Source of the DNA: an uncultured Eubacterium sp.
GTDB taxonomy: Bacteria > Bacillota > Clostridia > Lachnospirales > Lachnospiraceae
Direction: 5' to 3'
NCBI GenBank assembly: GCA_900547255.1
Contig: URGC01000013.1
Coordinates: 1-31,217 of the forward strand
Length of the DNA stretch: 31,217 bases
A program made the translations under genes and the position numbers. Positions 24,008-31,217 of this stretch are shown piece by piece (the stretch's first letter is position 1; every line of letters begins with the position of its first letter). The notes below the pieces were generated by a model. The model saw only the letters and a program-made list of their open reading frames with translations, was not told where the DNA came from and did no database searches.

Positions 24008-25309
24008 ATGAAAAAAGATTTATTACATACACCAGAAGGTGTAAGAGATATATATAATACTGAATGTGCCAAAAAACTGGTTTTACAGAACAGACTTCAT
24101 GATGTTTGTATCAAATATGGCTACAATGACATTCAGACACCAACACTCGAATTCTTCGATGTATTTAATAAAGAGCGTGGAAGTGTTCCATCTAATGAAA
24201 TGTTCAAGTTATTCGACAGATACGGCAATACACTTGTTATGCGTCCTGATATGACACCTTCAATAGCAAGAACTGCTGCCAAGTATTACGCAGACAGACT
24301 TCTTCCTGTGAAGTTATGTTATGTCGGCAACACATTTATCAATGTAAGCCAGTATTATCAGGGCAAGCTAAAAGAAAATACAACTATAGGCGCAGAGCTT
24401 ATCGGTGATGATTCTATCTATGCAGATTTTGAGATAATCTCTATGGTGATAGAGTGTATGAAGAATTCCGGATTAAAGGAATTTCAGGTTGAGATTGGTA
24501 ATGTTGCATATTTCAATGGTCTTCTTGCAGAAGCCGGAATAGACGGCGATGACAAGGAATCTCTTATTGAACTTATCCAGGAGAAGAATTATCTCGGTGA
24601 GGCTGAGCTTTTATCATCACTTAACATTGACAAGAAAATTGCTGATGTTTTACTTGAACTTCCACAGCTTTTCGGCTCTATAGAGGTTCTTGAAAAAGCT
24701 AAAAAGCTTGCGACTAATGATATAAGCCTTAAAGCAATTGACAGATTATATAAGTTACATGAATTATGCAAGCTTACAGGTGCTGACAAATATGTATCAT
24801 TTGATTTAGGTGCAGTAAGCAAACATGCATATTACACAGGCATACTTTTCTATGCATACACATTCGGCACAGGAGAGCCTGTAATATGCGGTGGTAGATA
24901 TAACAAGCTTCTTGGACAGTTTGGATGTGACAAGCCTTCTATCGGTTTCTCTATAACTGTTGATGCAATGATGGCTGCTATATCACGCCAGAATATTGAT
25001 ATTCCAGTAGATAATTCAGGATTACTTTTAATCTATAATGAAGATGACCTTCTCAATGTTGTTTCAATTGCTGATTCACTGAGAAAGCTCGATATCCCTG
25101 TATGTACAATCACATACAATGATTCAAAAACTACTGAACAGTATTGTGAATACGCTATTAATTCACAGCTTAAACATGTCATCATACTTCCTTGCCTTGA
25201 GGGCATGTCAGATGACAACAATGGCAATATCCATGTGACATCTATTGATGCCAGCACAGGTATTTCCAAAGAGATATCAGTAGCACAACTTCTTGGAGGT
25301 GAATTATAA
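24008..25309 (+). CDS. hisZ: ATP phosphoribosyltransferase regulatory subunit HisZ
   Basis: Catalytically inert paralogue of histidyl-tRNA synthetase that is required by the short HisG. The 433 residues show class II synthetase-like motifs: TPEGVRDIY near the start, motif 2 (GNTLVMRPDMTPSIAR) and motif 3-like CGGRYNKLLGQFG. The C-terminal 100 residues (about 335-433) form the anticodon-binding-domain-like part. hisG follows at once (stop and start share one base). The gene follows the PAS protein by only 29 bases, with GGAAAGGA as ribosome binding site and no room for a leader. Confidence 0.95.
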   Translation: MKKDLLHTPEGVRDIYNTECAKKLVLQNRLHDVCIKYGYNDIQTPTLEFFDVFNKERGSVPSNEMFKLFDRYGNTLVMRPDMTPSIARTAAKYYADRLLPVKLCYVGNTFINVSQYYQGKLKENTTIGAELIGDDSIYADFEIISMVIECMKNSGLKEFQVEIGNVAYFNGLLAEAGIDGDDKESLIELIQEKNYLGEAELLSSLNIDKKIADVLLELPQLFGSIEVLEKAKKLATNDISLKAIDRLYKLHELCKLTGADKYVSFDLGAVSKHAYYTGILFYAYTFGTGEPVICGGRYNKLLGQFGCDKPSIGFSITVDAMMAAISRQNIDIPVDNSGLLLIYNEDDLLNVVSIADSLRKLDIPVCTITYNDSKTTEQYCEYAINSQLKHVIILPCLEGMSDDNNGNIHVTSIDASTGISKEISVAQLLGGEL

Positions 25310-25956
25310 TGCGATATATAACTGTTGCTTTATCAAAAGGCAGACTTGCCAAAAAAGCCCTTGATATGTTTGAACACATCGGAATCACATGTGATGAGAT
25401 GAAGGACGAAAGTACAAGAAAGCTTATATTTGTCAATGAAGAACTCGGTATGAAATTCTTTCTTGCCAAACCATCTGATGTACCTACATATGTAGAATAT
25501 GGGGCAGCAGATATCGGTATCGTTGGTAAAGATACACTTCTTGAAGAGGGCAGAAAGCTTTATGAAGTCCTTGATTTAAAGACTGGAAGATGTAAGATGT
25601 GCGTATGCGGTCCTGCATCAGCCAAGGAAAAGCTTATGCATCATGAACTTATACGAGTTGCATCTAAATATCCTAATATAGCCAAAGATTATTTCTATAA
25701 CACAAAACATCAGACTGTTGAGATTATTAAGCTTAATGGTTCTGTAGAGCTTGCTCCTATAGTAGGTCTTTCAGAAGTTATTGTCGATATCGTGGAGACT
25801 GGTGCAACACTTCGTGAGAATGGTCTTGAAGTGCTTGAAGAGGTTTGTCCATTATCTGCAAGACTTGTTGTTAACCAGGTCAGCATGAAGATGGAGAGCG
25901 AAAGAATTAATAAGATAATCCATGATCTTAAACAATACCTTGAATCAAAGGATTGA
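25309..25956 (+). CDS. hisG: ATP phosphoribosyltransferase, short form HisG
   Basis: First enzyme of histidine synthesis (ATP plus PRPP to phosphoribosyl-ATP). The 215 residues lack the regulatory C-terminal domain of the long form, which fits the HisZ encoded just upstream. Motifs: VALSKGRLAKKA, GAADIGIVGKDTLLE, ELAPIVGLSEVIVDIVETGATLRENGL, the PRPP-binding loop. GGAGGTGA lies in the end of hisZ, and the start overlaps the hisZ stop by one base, so the two subunits are translationally coupled. Confidence 0.97.
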   Translation: MRYITVALSKGRLAKKALDMFEHIGITCDEMKDESTRKLIFVNEELGMKFFLAKPSDVPTYVEYGAADIGIVGKDTLLEEGRKLYEVLDLKTGRCKMCVCGPASAKEKLMHHELIRVASKYPNIAKDYFYNTKHQTVEIIKLNGSVELAPIVGLSEVIVDIVETGATLRENGLEVLEEVCPLSARLVVNQVSMKMESERINKIIHDLKQYLESKD

Positions 25957-26003
25957 TTTACAGATTTATAAGATTTTCATATGTAAGAGAAAGGGATAAG
26001 AAC

Positions 26004-27293
26004 ATGAGAATTGTAAAATTAACTTCAGAAACCAAAAAAAACATCCTGGAAAATCTTCTTAAAAGAAGTCCTAACAGCTATGGCAAATTCGAGAGTTCTG
26101 TTAACGAAATTCTTGCCAATGTCAAAGCTGACGGAGATAAGGCATTATTTAACTACACTAAGGAATTTGATAAAGCAGATATCAATGCATCCAATGTTGT
26201 TGTAACACAGGAAGAAATAGATGAGGCATATAAGCTTGTTGACAGCGGGCTTATTGAAGTAATAAGAAAATCTCTTGTTAATATCCGTTCATACCATGAA
26301 AAACAGAAGCAGTATAGCTGGTTTGATTCTAAGCCAGATGGAACATTACTTGGACAGAAGGTAAGTGCACTTGCCAGAGTTGGTGTATATGTACCAGGTG
26401 GCAAGGCTGCTTATCCATCAAGCGTTCTTATGAATGTAATTCCTGCCAAAGTAGCTGGTGTTGATGAGATAATAATGTGTACACCTCCTGGAAAAGATGG
26501 CAAGGTTTACCCTACAACACTTGTAGCTGCTAAAGAAGCTGGTGTTGATGTAATATACAAAGTCGGTGGAGCACAGGCTATCGGTGCCATGGCATATGGA
26601 ACAGCATCTATCCCTAAAGTAGATAAGATTGTCGGTCCTGGTAACATCTATGTTGCACTTGCCAAGAAAGCTGTATTCGGCTATGTATCAATTGATTCAG
26701 TTGCCGGTCCAAGTGAGATTATGGTTCTCGCTGATGAGACAGCTAATCCACGATATGTTGCAGCCGACCTTCTTTCCCAGGCTGAGCATGATGAGATGGC
26801 ATCTGCAATCCTTGTAACAACAAGTGAGGAATTAGCAGCAAAGGTATCTGAGGAAGTTGACGGATTTGTAAAGGATCTCTCACGTAAAGAAATCATCCAG
26901 AAATCTCTTGATACATATGGATATATTCTTATTGCATCTTCTATGTCAGAAGCGATTGATGTTGTCAATGAGATAGCTTCTGAGCACCTTGAGATTGTTA
27001 CTAAGAATCCATTCGATACAATGACAAGAGTAAGAAATGCCGGTGCAATGTTCTTAGGTGAATACAGTTCTGAACCTCTCGGTGATTACTTTGCAGGTCC
27101 TAACCACGTACTGCCTACTAATGGTACAGCTAAGTTCTTCTCACCATTAAGTGTTGACGATTTCATCAAGAAATCAAGCATCATATCTTATTCAAGAGAA
27201 GCACTTCAGGCAATACATACTGATATCGAAAGTTTTGCAACAGCAGAGCACTTAACAGCTCATGCTAACTCTATACATGTAAGATTTGAATAA
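26004..27293 (+). CDS. hisD: Histidinol dehydrogenase
   Basis: Zinc enzyme for the last two oxidations, L-histidinol to L-histidine. The 429 residues are the usual length. Motifs: ARVGVYVPGGKAAYPSSVLMN, GPGNIYVALAKK, SIDSVAGPSEIMVLAD, AADLLSQAEHDE (zinc and catalytic residues) and GPNHVLPTNGTAKF. ATG 26004 follows AAAGGGA; an in-frame TTG at 25953 overlapping hisG would add a stretch unlike the family. It follows hisG by 47 bases. Confidence 0.97.
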   Translation: MRIVKLTSETKKNILENLLKRSPNSYGKFESSVNEILANVKADGDKALFNYTKEFDKADINASNVVVTQEEIDEAYKLVDSGLIEVIRKSLVNIRSYHEKQKQYSWFDSKPDGTLLGQKVSALARVGVYVPGGKAAYPSSVLMNVIPAKVAGVDEIIMCTPPGKDGKVYPTTLVAAKEAGVDVIYKVGGAQAIGAMAYGTASIPKVDKIVGPGNIYVALAKKAVFGYVSIDSVAGPSEIMVLADETANPRYVAADLLSQAEHDEMASAILVTTSEELAAKVSEEVDGFVKDLSRKEIIQKSLDTYGYILIASSMSEAIDVVNEIASEHLEIVTKNPFDTMTRVRNAGAMFLGEYSSEPLGDYFAGPNHVLPTNGTAKFFSPLSVDDFIKKSSIISYSREALQAIHTDIESFATAEHLTAHANSIHVRFE

Positions 27294-27324
27294 TGAATTT
27301 TGTTTAAAGGAGCAGGAGTATAAC

Positions 27325-27924
27325 ATGGCAGATTCTATAATAAGACAGGCATCTATAACAAGAAAGACAAAAGAAACAGACATCAATATGCATCTTGTAA
27401 TTGATGGTTCAGGCAAAGCAAATGTTAACACAGGCATAGGCTTCTTTGACCATATGCTGATAAGCTTTGCAAAGCATGGTCTGTTTGATCTTGATTTGAC
27501 AGTAAAGGGTGATCTTATTGTTGACTGTCATCATACTATTGAAGATGTTGGTATCGTTCTCGGCGAAGCCATCAAAAAAGCCATCGGAGATAAGAAAGCC
27601 ATCAGAAGATATGGTGATATAATTCTTCCTATGGATGAGGCACTTATAATGTGTGCAATTGATTTGTCAGGAAGACCTTACCTTGTATTTGAAGGTGAAT
27701 TTGGAAGTGACAGGGTTGGTTACTTTGATACACAGATGGTCCGTGAATTTTTCTATGCAGTGTCATATAGTGCTGCCATGAATCTTCATATACGCCAGAT
27801 AAGCGGTTTTAACGATCATCATATAATAGAGGGAATGTTTAAAGCATTTGCCAAAGCCCTTGATGAAGCGACAATCAAAGACCCACGTATTACAAGTGTT
27901 CTTTCAACTAAAGGCTCACTGTAG
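27325..27924 (+). CDS. hisB: Imidazoleglycerol-phosphate dehydratase
   Basis: Monofunctional IGPD of 199 residues (no histidinol-phosphate phosphatase domain as in enteric HisB). Metal-binding motifs GIGFFDHML, VDCHHTIEDVGIVLGEA and FNDHHIIEGMFKAFAKAL are complete. ATG 27325 follows CAGGAG by six bases; an in-frame ATG at 27286 overlapping hisD is less likely. The substrate is made by HisF/HisH, which are not encoded in the window. Confidence 0.97.
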   Translation: MADSIIRQASITRKTKETDINMHLVIDGSGKANVNTGIGFFDHMLISFAKHGLFDLDLTVKGDLIVDCHHTIEDVGIVLGEAIKKAIGDKKAIRRYGDIILPMDEALIMCAIDLSGRPYLVFEGEFGSDRVGYFDTQMVREFFYAVSYSAAMNLHIRQISGFNDHHIIEGMFKAFAKALDEATIKDPRITSVLSTKGSL

Positions 27925-27987
27925 ACAATAATCAATACTAAATATAATACAGATGCGTACATACGCAGGAATGGAGAACTTATTATT

Positions 27988-29295
27988 ATGTCTTGCAAAA
28001 AATTAATTCCAGCTATATATCTTAAAGACACTAAAGCATATGCAGATGAAGATTTAAATATCGCTATAAGTGATGGCAGTGCATTAGATATCGCCACACG
28101 CTACAGCGAGAATGGTGCTGATGAAATTATCATATTTGACCTTTCATATGATGATGCATCACACGAAGAAGCAATTGGCATATTACGACAGATAACTAAA
28201 TCAATAGATACACCTATTCTTGTTGGCGGTAATGTCAAGAGGGTTGAGGATGTAAAGAAGTATCTGTATGCTGGTGCCAAGGCAGCTATCCTTGATGACA
28301 GAAGAGAGTCTAACATGGTTATGATGAAGGAGGTTGCTGACCGTTTTGGCAAGGATAAGATTGGTGTTGTAATAAGCGAATATGATGCTGATATAGCCAA
28401 TATGGTTAAGGATAATGATTTGTCTTTCATTTTCACAAAGTCTTTATCAAAATATATGTCATTTTCGACAAATTTTGCAGGAATTCCTGCAATTATAAGT
28501 GCTGATTCTGAGAATACTGTTGATTTTGACAGCTCTCTTGATATATTAAAAGAAATCCTTGTTAATGACAATATCTATGGTGTATCTGGAACAGTTATCA
28601 GCCAGACTACATATGATTTCATGAAAGCAAAGCATACATTAAAGCAGGCTGGTGTTGACACTAACACATTTGAAAGTTCTATTCCATTCAGCGAATTTAA
28701 GCTTAATAATGATGGACTTATTCCTGTTATAGTTCAGGATTATAAGACTGACGAAGTTCTTATGCTTGCCTATATGAATGAGGAGTCTTATAACGCAACT
28801 ATCCATACAGGAAGAATGACATATTACAGCAGAAGCCGTCAGGAGTTATGGGTTAAGGGTGAGACATCTGGCCATTACCAGTATGTGCGCTCAATTGAGA
28901 TTGACTGTGATAATGACACATTACTTGCAAAGGTTAAGCAGATTGGTGCTGCATGCCACACTGGCAACAGAAGCTGTTTCTACCGCAATCTTGTTTCAAC
29001 TGAATATGCTGAAACTAATCCATTAAAGATTTTTAATCAGGTTATGGATATAATAGAGGACAGAAAACTCCATCCAAAAGAGGGTTCTTATACTAATTAT
29101 CTATTCGATAAGGGTATTGATAAAATCCTTAAAAAATGTGGTGAGGAAGCTACTGAAATTATTATTGCAGCTAAGAACCCAGACCCAGAAGAAATCAAGT
29201 ACGAGATTTCAGATTTCCTCTATCATGTAATGGTTCTTATGGTATTAAGAGGAGTTACATGGGAAGATATCGTCAAGGAGCTTGCTAATCGATGA
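27988..29295 (+). CDS. hisIE: HisF-like domain fused to phosphoribosyl-AMP cyclohydrolase/phosphoribosyl-ATP pyrophosphatase (HisIE)
   Basis: Fused protein of 435 residues. Residues 1-230 form a HisA/HisF-like barrel (KKLIPAIYLKD, NGADEIIIFDL, DTPILVGGNVKRVEDVKKYL). The two catalytic Asp of HisF are replaced: Tyr11 stands in IPAIYLKD and Ser130 in GVVISEYDA, so it cannot be a normal cyclase. Residues 241-340 are HisI with the zinc cysteines Cys307, Cys323 and Cys330 (DCDND, CHTGNRSCFY). Residues 345-435 are HisE (GSYTNYLFDKG, KKCGEEATEIIIAAKN). The HisI and HisE parts look active (steps 2 and 3 of the pathway). It overlaps the next gene by four bases. Confidence 0.92.
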   Translation: MSCKKLIPAIYLKDTKAYADEDLNIAISDGSALDIATRYSENGADEIIIFDLSYDDASHEEAIGILRQITKSIDTPILVGGNVKRVEDVKKYLYAGAKAAILDDRRESNMVMMKEVADRFGKDKIGVVISEYDADIANMVKDNDLSFIFTKSLSKYMSFSTNFAGIPAIISADSENTVDFDSSLDILKEILVNDNIYGVSGTVISQTTYDFMKAKHTLKQAGVDTNTFESSIPFSEFKLNNDGLIPVIVQDYKTDEVLMLAYMNEESYNATIHTGRMTYYSRSRQELWVKGETSGHYQYVRSIEIDCDNDTLLAKVKQIGAACHTGNRSCFYRNLVSTEYAETNPLKIFNQVMDIIEDRKLHPKEGSYTNYLFDKGIDKILKKCGEEATEIIIAAKNPDPEEIKYEISDFLYHVMVLMVLRGVTWEDIVKELANR

Positions 29296-30566
29296 TTAAT
29301 AATATCATAATTACAAATATTCCATTAAATACAAGCAGAGGCAGTGTTACACGCACTGTCTCTGCTATTTATGATGACAATGGATGTGTGAGCCTTAATA
29401 TCCATAATACATCAAGCATAATAGGCAATATCTACCTTGGCAGGGTTGATAATATTGTTAAGAACATTAATAGTGCCTTTGTTTCCATAGATAAGAATAA
29501 TACATGCTATTACTCACTTACTGACAACAAAAAGCACTATTTTTTTAACCCTAAGAATAACACAGCCGTTAATCAGGGGGATTCTATACTTGTCCAGGTA
29601 AAAAAAGATGCAACCAAGTTAAAGCCGGCAAGCCTGTCCGATAAAATTGAACTTCCCGGACACTATGTTGTCATATCACTTGATGTCAAAGGGGTAGTTG
29701 TATCCAAAAAAATAAAAGACACTGATACAATTATTGAATTAAGACACAGCCTTCAGGATTTACTCGATTCACAGTCAGAATGTGAAGATTTCTGCAACTA
29801 TGGCATTAATCCGGGGATTATCGTAAGGTCTAATGCCGCATCACTCACTGATATAGAACCAGCAGTTAAGGAGGCCAAAGATTTAATCCAGTCATTATCC
29901 CTGCTAATCCATAATGCGATATATCAGAAAGCTCCTGTATGCCTCTATGAGGCACTGCCAGAATACATTAACATAATTAATGATATGCCTTTGTCTGAGC
30001 TTGGACAGGTAATAACTGATGACAGTGAAATATTCGGACAGATAAGCCAGCGATGCAGCTATATATCTGATAATCCTGATTCATGCATACGTCTGTATTC
30101 CGATGAAATGCTTCCTTTATACAATCTGTATGATGTAAGAAAAGAGATTGAAAAAGCCCTGTCACGCAAGATATGGCTGAAATCAGGCGGATATATCATA
30201 ATAGATTACACAGAAGCCATGACAGTTATTGACGTTAACAGCGGTAAATATGTGACTAAAAAGCATGATGCACAGGCTAAAGAGAATGCATTTTATCTTG
30301 TAAATTCGCAGGCTGCCACAGAGATTGCAAGACAACTGCGTCTGCGCAACATTTCTGGTATGGTAATCGTGGACTTTATTAATATGGAAAATCCTGAACA
30401 CATCCAGGGAATACTTAAAATCCTTAAAGATGAATTCAAGAAAGATTCTGTCACGACAAGTGTTGTTGATATTACAAAGCTTGGTCTTGTAGAGATAACA
30501 AGAAAGAGGGCAGGAGCTATGTTAAAAGAGTGTCTGAATGGTGAGGCGGCTGGCAATGAATTATAA
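29292..30566 (+). CDS. rng: Ribonuclease G/E family protein, short form
   Basis: Endoribonuclease homologue of 424 residues. The N-terminal S1-type domain spans about 40-125 (GNIYLGRVDNIVKNINSAFV), and the DNase I-like catalytic part has both metal aspartates: Asp314 in VIDVNSGKY and Asp361 in IVDFINME. The protein ends soon after TRKRAGAMLKECLNGE and so lacks the CPxC zinc-link and the small C-terminal domain of E. coli RNase G/E. The gene overlaps hisIE (ATGA) and precedes rplU, a usual position (rng-rplU). The S1 segment is also unusually rich in Asn/Lys. Confidence 0.88.
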   Translation: MINNIIITNIPLNTSRGSVTRTVSAIYDDNGCVSLNIHNTSSIIGNIYLGRVDNIVKNINSAFVSIDKNNTCYYSLTDNKKHYFFNPKNNTAVNQGDSILVQVKKDATKLKPASLSDKIELPGHYVVISLDVKGVVVSKKIKDTDTIIELRHSLQDLLDSQSECEDFCNYGINPGIIVRSNAASLTDIEPAVKEAKDLIQSLSLLIHNAIYQKAPVCLYEALPEYINIINDMPLSELGQVITDDSEIFGQISQRCSYISDNPDSCIRLYSDEMLPLYNLYDVRKEIEKALSRKIWLKSGGYIIIDYTEAMTVIDVNSGKYVTKKHDAQAKENAFYLVNSQAATEIARQLRLRNISGMVIVDFINMENPEHIQGILKILKDEFKKDSVTTSVVDITKLGLVEITRKRAGAMLKECLNGEAAGNEL

Positions 30567-31041
30567 TGATTTTTATCTAAAAATTACAAAACCATTTAAA
30601 GAACATATCACGCTTTTAAAAGTATTGTACTACATTATTCCGGTAATCACTGCTTTAATATACTTTTACATCATAATTGCAACTTACTTTACAAGGGATA
30701 TCTATGCTTGTATAAAGACAATCCTGATTCCATTTGTGACATTCGTGGCTGTGACAATATTTAGAAAAATTGTCAATTCAGACAGACCATATACCAGGGA
30801 CAATATAACGCCGCTTATTCCAAGAGACAAAGGCGGTGAATCATTTCCAAGCAGACATACAGCCTCACTTGGAATAATTGCCATGGCAGGGCTGTACTAC
30901 AATATATGGCTCGGTGCAGTACTTTGGTGCATGACTGTAATCCAGGGATTTGTACGCATTATCTGCGGGGTACATTACCCGAAAGATATAATATCCGGGA
31001 TAATCATAAGCATCTTATGCGGATTATTATTTTTTATATAA
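30556..31041 (+). CDS. PAP2-family membrane phosphatase
   Basis: Integral membrane lipid phosphatase-like protein of 161 residues with about five membrane helices. The three PAP2 motifs are present in slightly altered form: R70-x6-RP (usual first residue Lys), FPSRHT at 97-102 with His101, and R134-x5-H140-x3-D144 (VRIICGVHYPKD). Such proteins dephosphorylate undecaprenyl or phosphatidyl phosphates; the substrate is unknown here. ATG 30556 follows GTGAGG and overlaps the rng end by 11 bases; an earlier in-frame ATG (30538) is part of rng. Confidence 0.88.
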   Translation: MNYNDFYLKITKPFKEHITLLKVLYYIIPVITALIYFYIIIATYFTRDIYACIKTILIPFVTFVAVTIFRKIVNSDRPYTRDNITPLIPRDKGGESFPSRHTASLGIIAMAGLYYNIWLGAVLWCMTVIQGFVRIICGVHYPKDIISGIIISILCGLLFFI

Positions 31042-31057
31042 AAATATATATTTTATA

Positions 31058-31086
31058 TTGACAAATTGGCAGAAATTATATATTAT
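31058..31086 (+). promoter_or_regulatory. Promoter for rplU
   Basis: TTGACA (31058-31063, consensus), exactly 17 bases, then TATTAT (31081-31086, one mismatch). The start site would be near 31093, giving an 80-base leader. Confidence 0.85.
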
Positions 31087-31092
31087 AACTTT

Positions 31093-31172
31093 TGTGTGCC
31101 GCACAGTTAGGACATAAACAGACCTATAAGGTCTTTCCAAAACTGGCGAGTATTTAATTTAGGAGGTGCCAT
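31093..31172 (+). ncRNA. Candidate L21 leader (5' UTR of rplU)
   Basis: The untranslated stretch between the promoter and rplU contains TGTG-CCG-CACA (31095-31105), a tight 4-bp hairpin, and AGACC-TATAA-GGTCT (31120-31134), a perfect 5-bp hairpin, then AGGAGG at 31161-31166. L21 leaders are a known cis-regulatory RNA class in Firmicutes upstream of rplU. The position and paired structure fit; the consensus match is not verified. Confidence 0.55.
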
Positions 31173-31217
31173 ATGTACGCAATTATAGCAACAGGTGGTA
31201 AACAGTACACAGTTTCT
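31173..31217 (+). CDS. rplU: 50S ribosomal protein L21, 5' end only
   Basis: The first 15 codons, MYAIIATGGKQYTVS, are the characteristic N-terminus of ribosomal protein L21 of the large subunit. AGGAGG lies seven bases before the ATG. The gene is cut by the window edge. The presence of its own promoter and leader, right after rng and the PAP2 gene, matches the usual rng-rplU-rpmA arrangement. Confidence 0.95.
   Translation, partial: MYAIIATGGKQYTVS

Noticed and set aside
27922..27948. TAGACA ... TATAAT before hisIE as a promoter
   Set aside because: The spacer is only 15 bases and the region is AT-rich; the -10 match alone is weak evidence inside an operon.
27954..27967. Small hairpin TGCGT-ACAT-ACGCA before the hisIE ribosome binding site
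   Set aside because: A 5-bp stem without T-run or family resemblance; could be chance. It does not look like a T-box or his leader.
31034..31058. AT-only inverted repeat after the PAP2 gene as terminator
   Set aside because: It contains no G-C pairs, so the stem would be unstable; it more likely forms the upstream A/T-rich part of the rplU promoter.
1..31217. CRISPR arrays, tRNA or rRNA genes, insertion sequences, phage genes, origins
   Set aside because: I saw no regularly spaced direct repeats, no cloverleaf-like or rRNA-like stretch, and no transposase, integrase or phage protein among the readable genes.

Overview
The window is about 31 kb of AT-rich chromosomal DNA from a Gram-positive bacterium of the Clostridia, most likely a Lachnospiraceae member (a Lachnospira/Eubacterium-like gut anaerobe is my guess, not something the sequence proves). 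The evidence is strong AGGAGG-type ribosome binding sites, B. subtilis-like gene neighbourhoods (ylxM-ffh-rpsP-khpA-rimM, rplS-rbgA-rnhB-ylqG-ylqH, rsmD-coaD), a short HisG paired with HisZ, a RecU resolvase and small RelQ-type alarmone synthetases. It is core genome: I see no insertion sequence, prophage, CRISPR array, tRNA or rRNA. All but two genes lie on the + strand and most neighbours overlap or sit within 30 bases. No gene-free stretch exceeds about 160 bases.

Layout. 1-1445: a perfect palindrome and an AI-2E family permease. 1417-4706: a strong promoter, then ylxM, ffh, rpsP, khpA, an internal terminator-like hairpin, rimM and a small DUF4234 membrane protein at the place where trmD is normally found. 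4716-9656: a promoter and candidate leader, rplS, a terminator, then lepB, rbgA, rnhB, a FliK-like protein, an FlhB-tail protein and a YraN protein. 9674-11292: a laccase-domain protein and the first small alarmone synthetase. 11294-12100 (minus): an unknown exported, membrane-anchored protein whose promoter overlaps the divergent der promoter. 12257-16961: der, plsY, gpsA, rsmD, coaD and a coiled-coil protein. 16977-17882 (minus): a YlbJ-like membrane protein. 17968-23978: a second small alarmone synthetase, rsmF, rsuA, an unknown membrane protein, an RluA-type synthase, recU and a PAS protein with a ruined GGDEF motif. 24008-29295: hisZ-hisG-hisD-hisB and a fused HisF-like/HisI/HisE gene. 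29292-31217: an RNase G/E homologue, a PAP2 phosphatase, then a promoter and L21 leader candidate before rplU, which the window edge cuts.

How the genes fit together. The theme is growth and translation: ribosomal proteins S16, L19 and L21, ribosome assembly (RimM, RbgA, Der), rRNA modification (RsmD, RsmF, RsuA, RluA type), protein export (YlxM, Ffh, LepB), phospholipid precursor supply (PlsY, GpsA), CoA synthesis (CoaD), two (p)ppGpp synthetases and a histidine cluster. The least ordinary points are the HisF-like domain without its catalytic aspartates fused to HisIE, the missing trmD, the DDTKF version of GGDEF, the FliK/FlhB-like pair outside a flagellar cluster, the RNase G without its zinc-link cysteines, and the overlapping divergent promoters ahead of der. 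I did not find a convincing wholly new multi-gene system.
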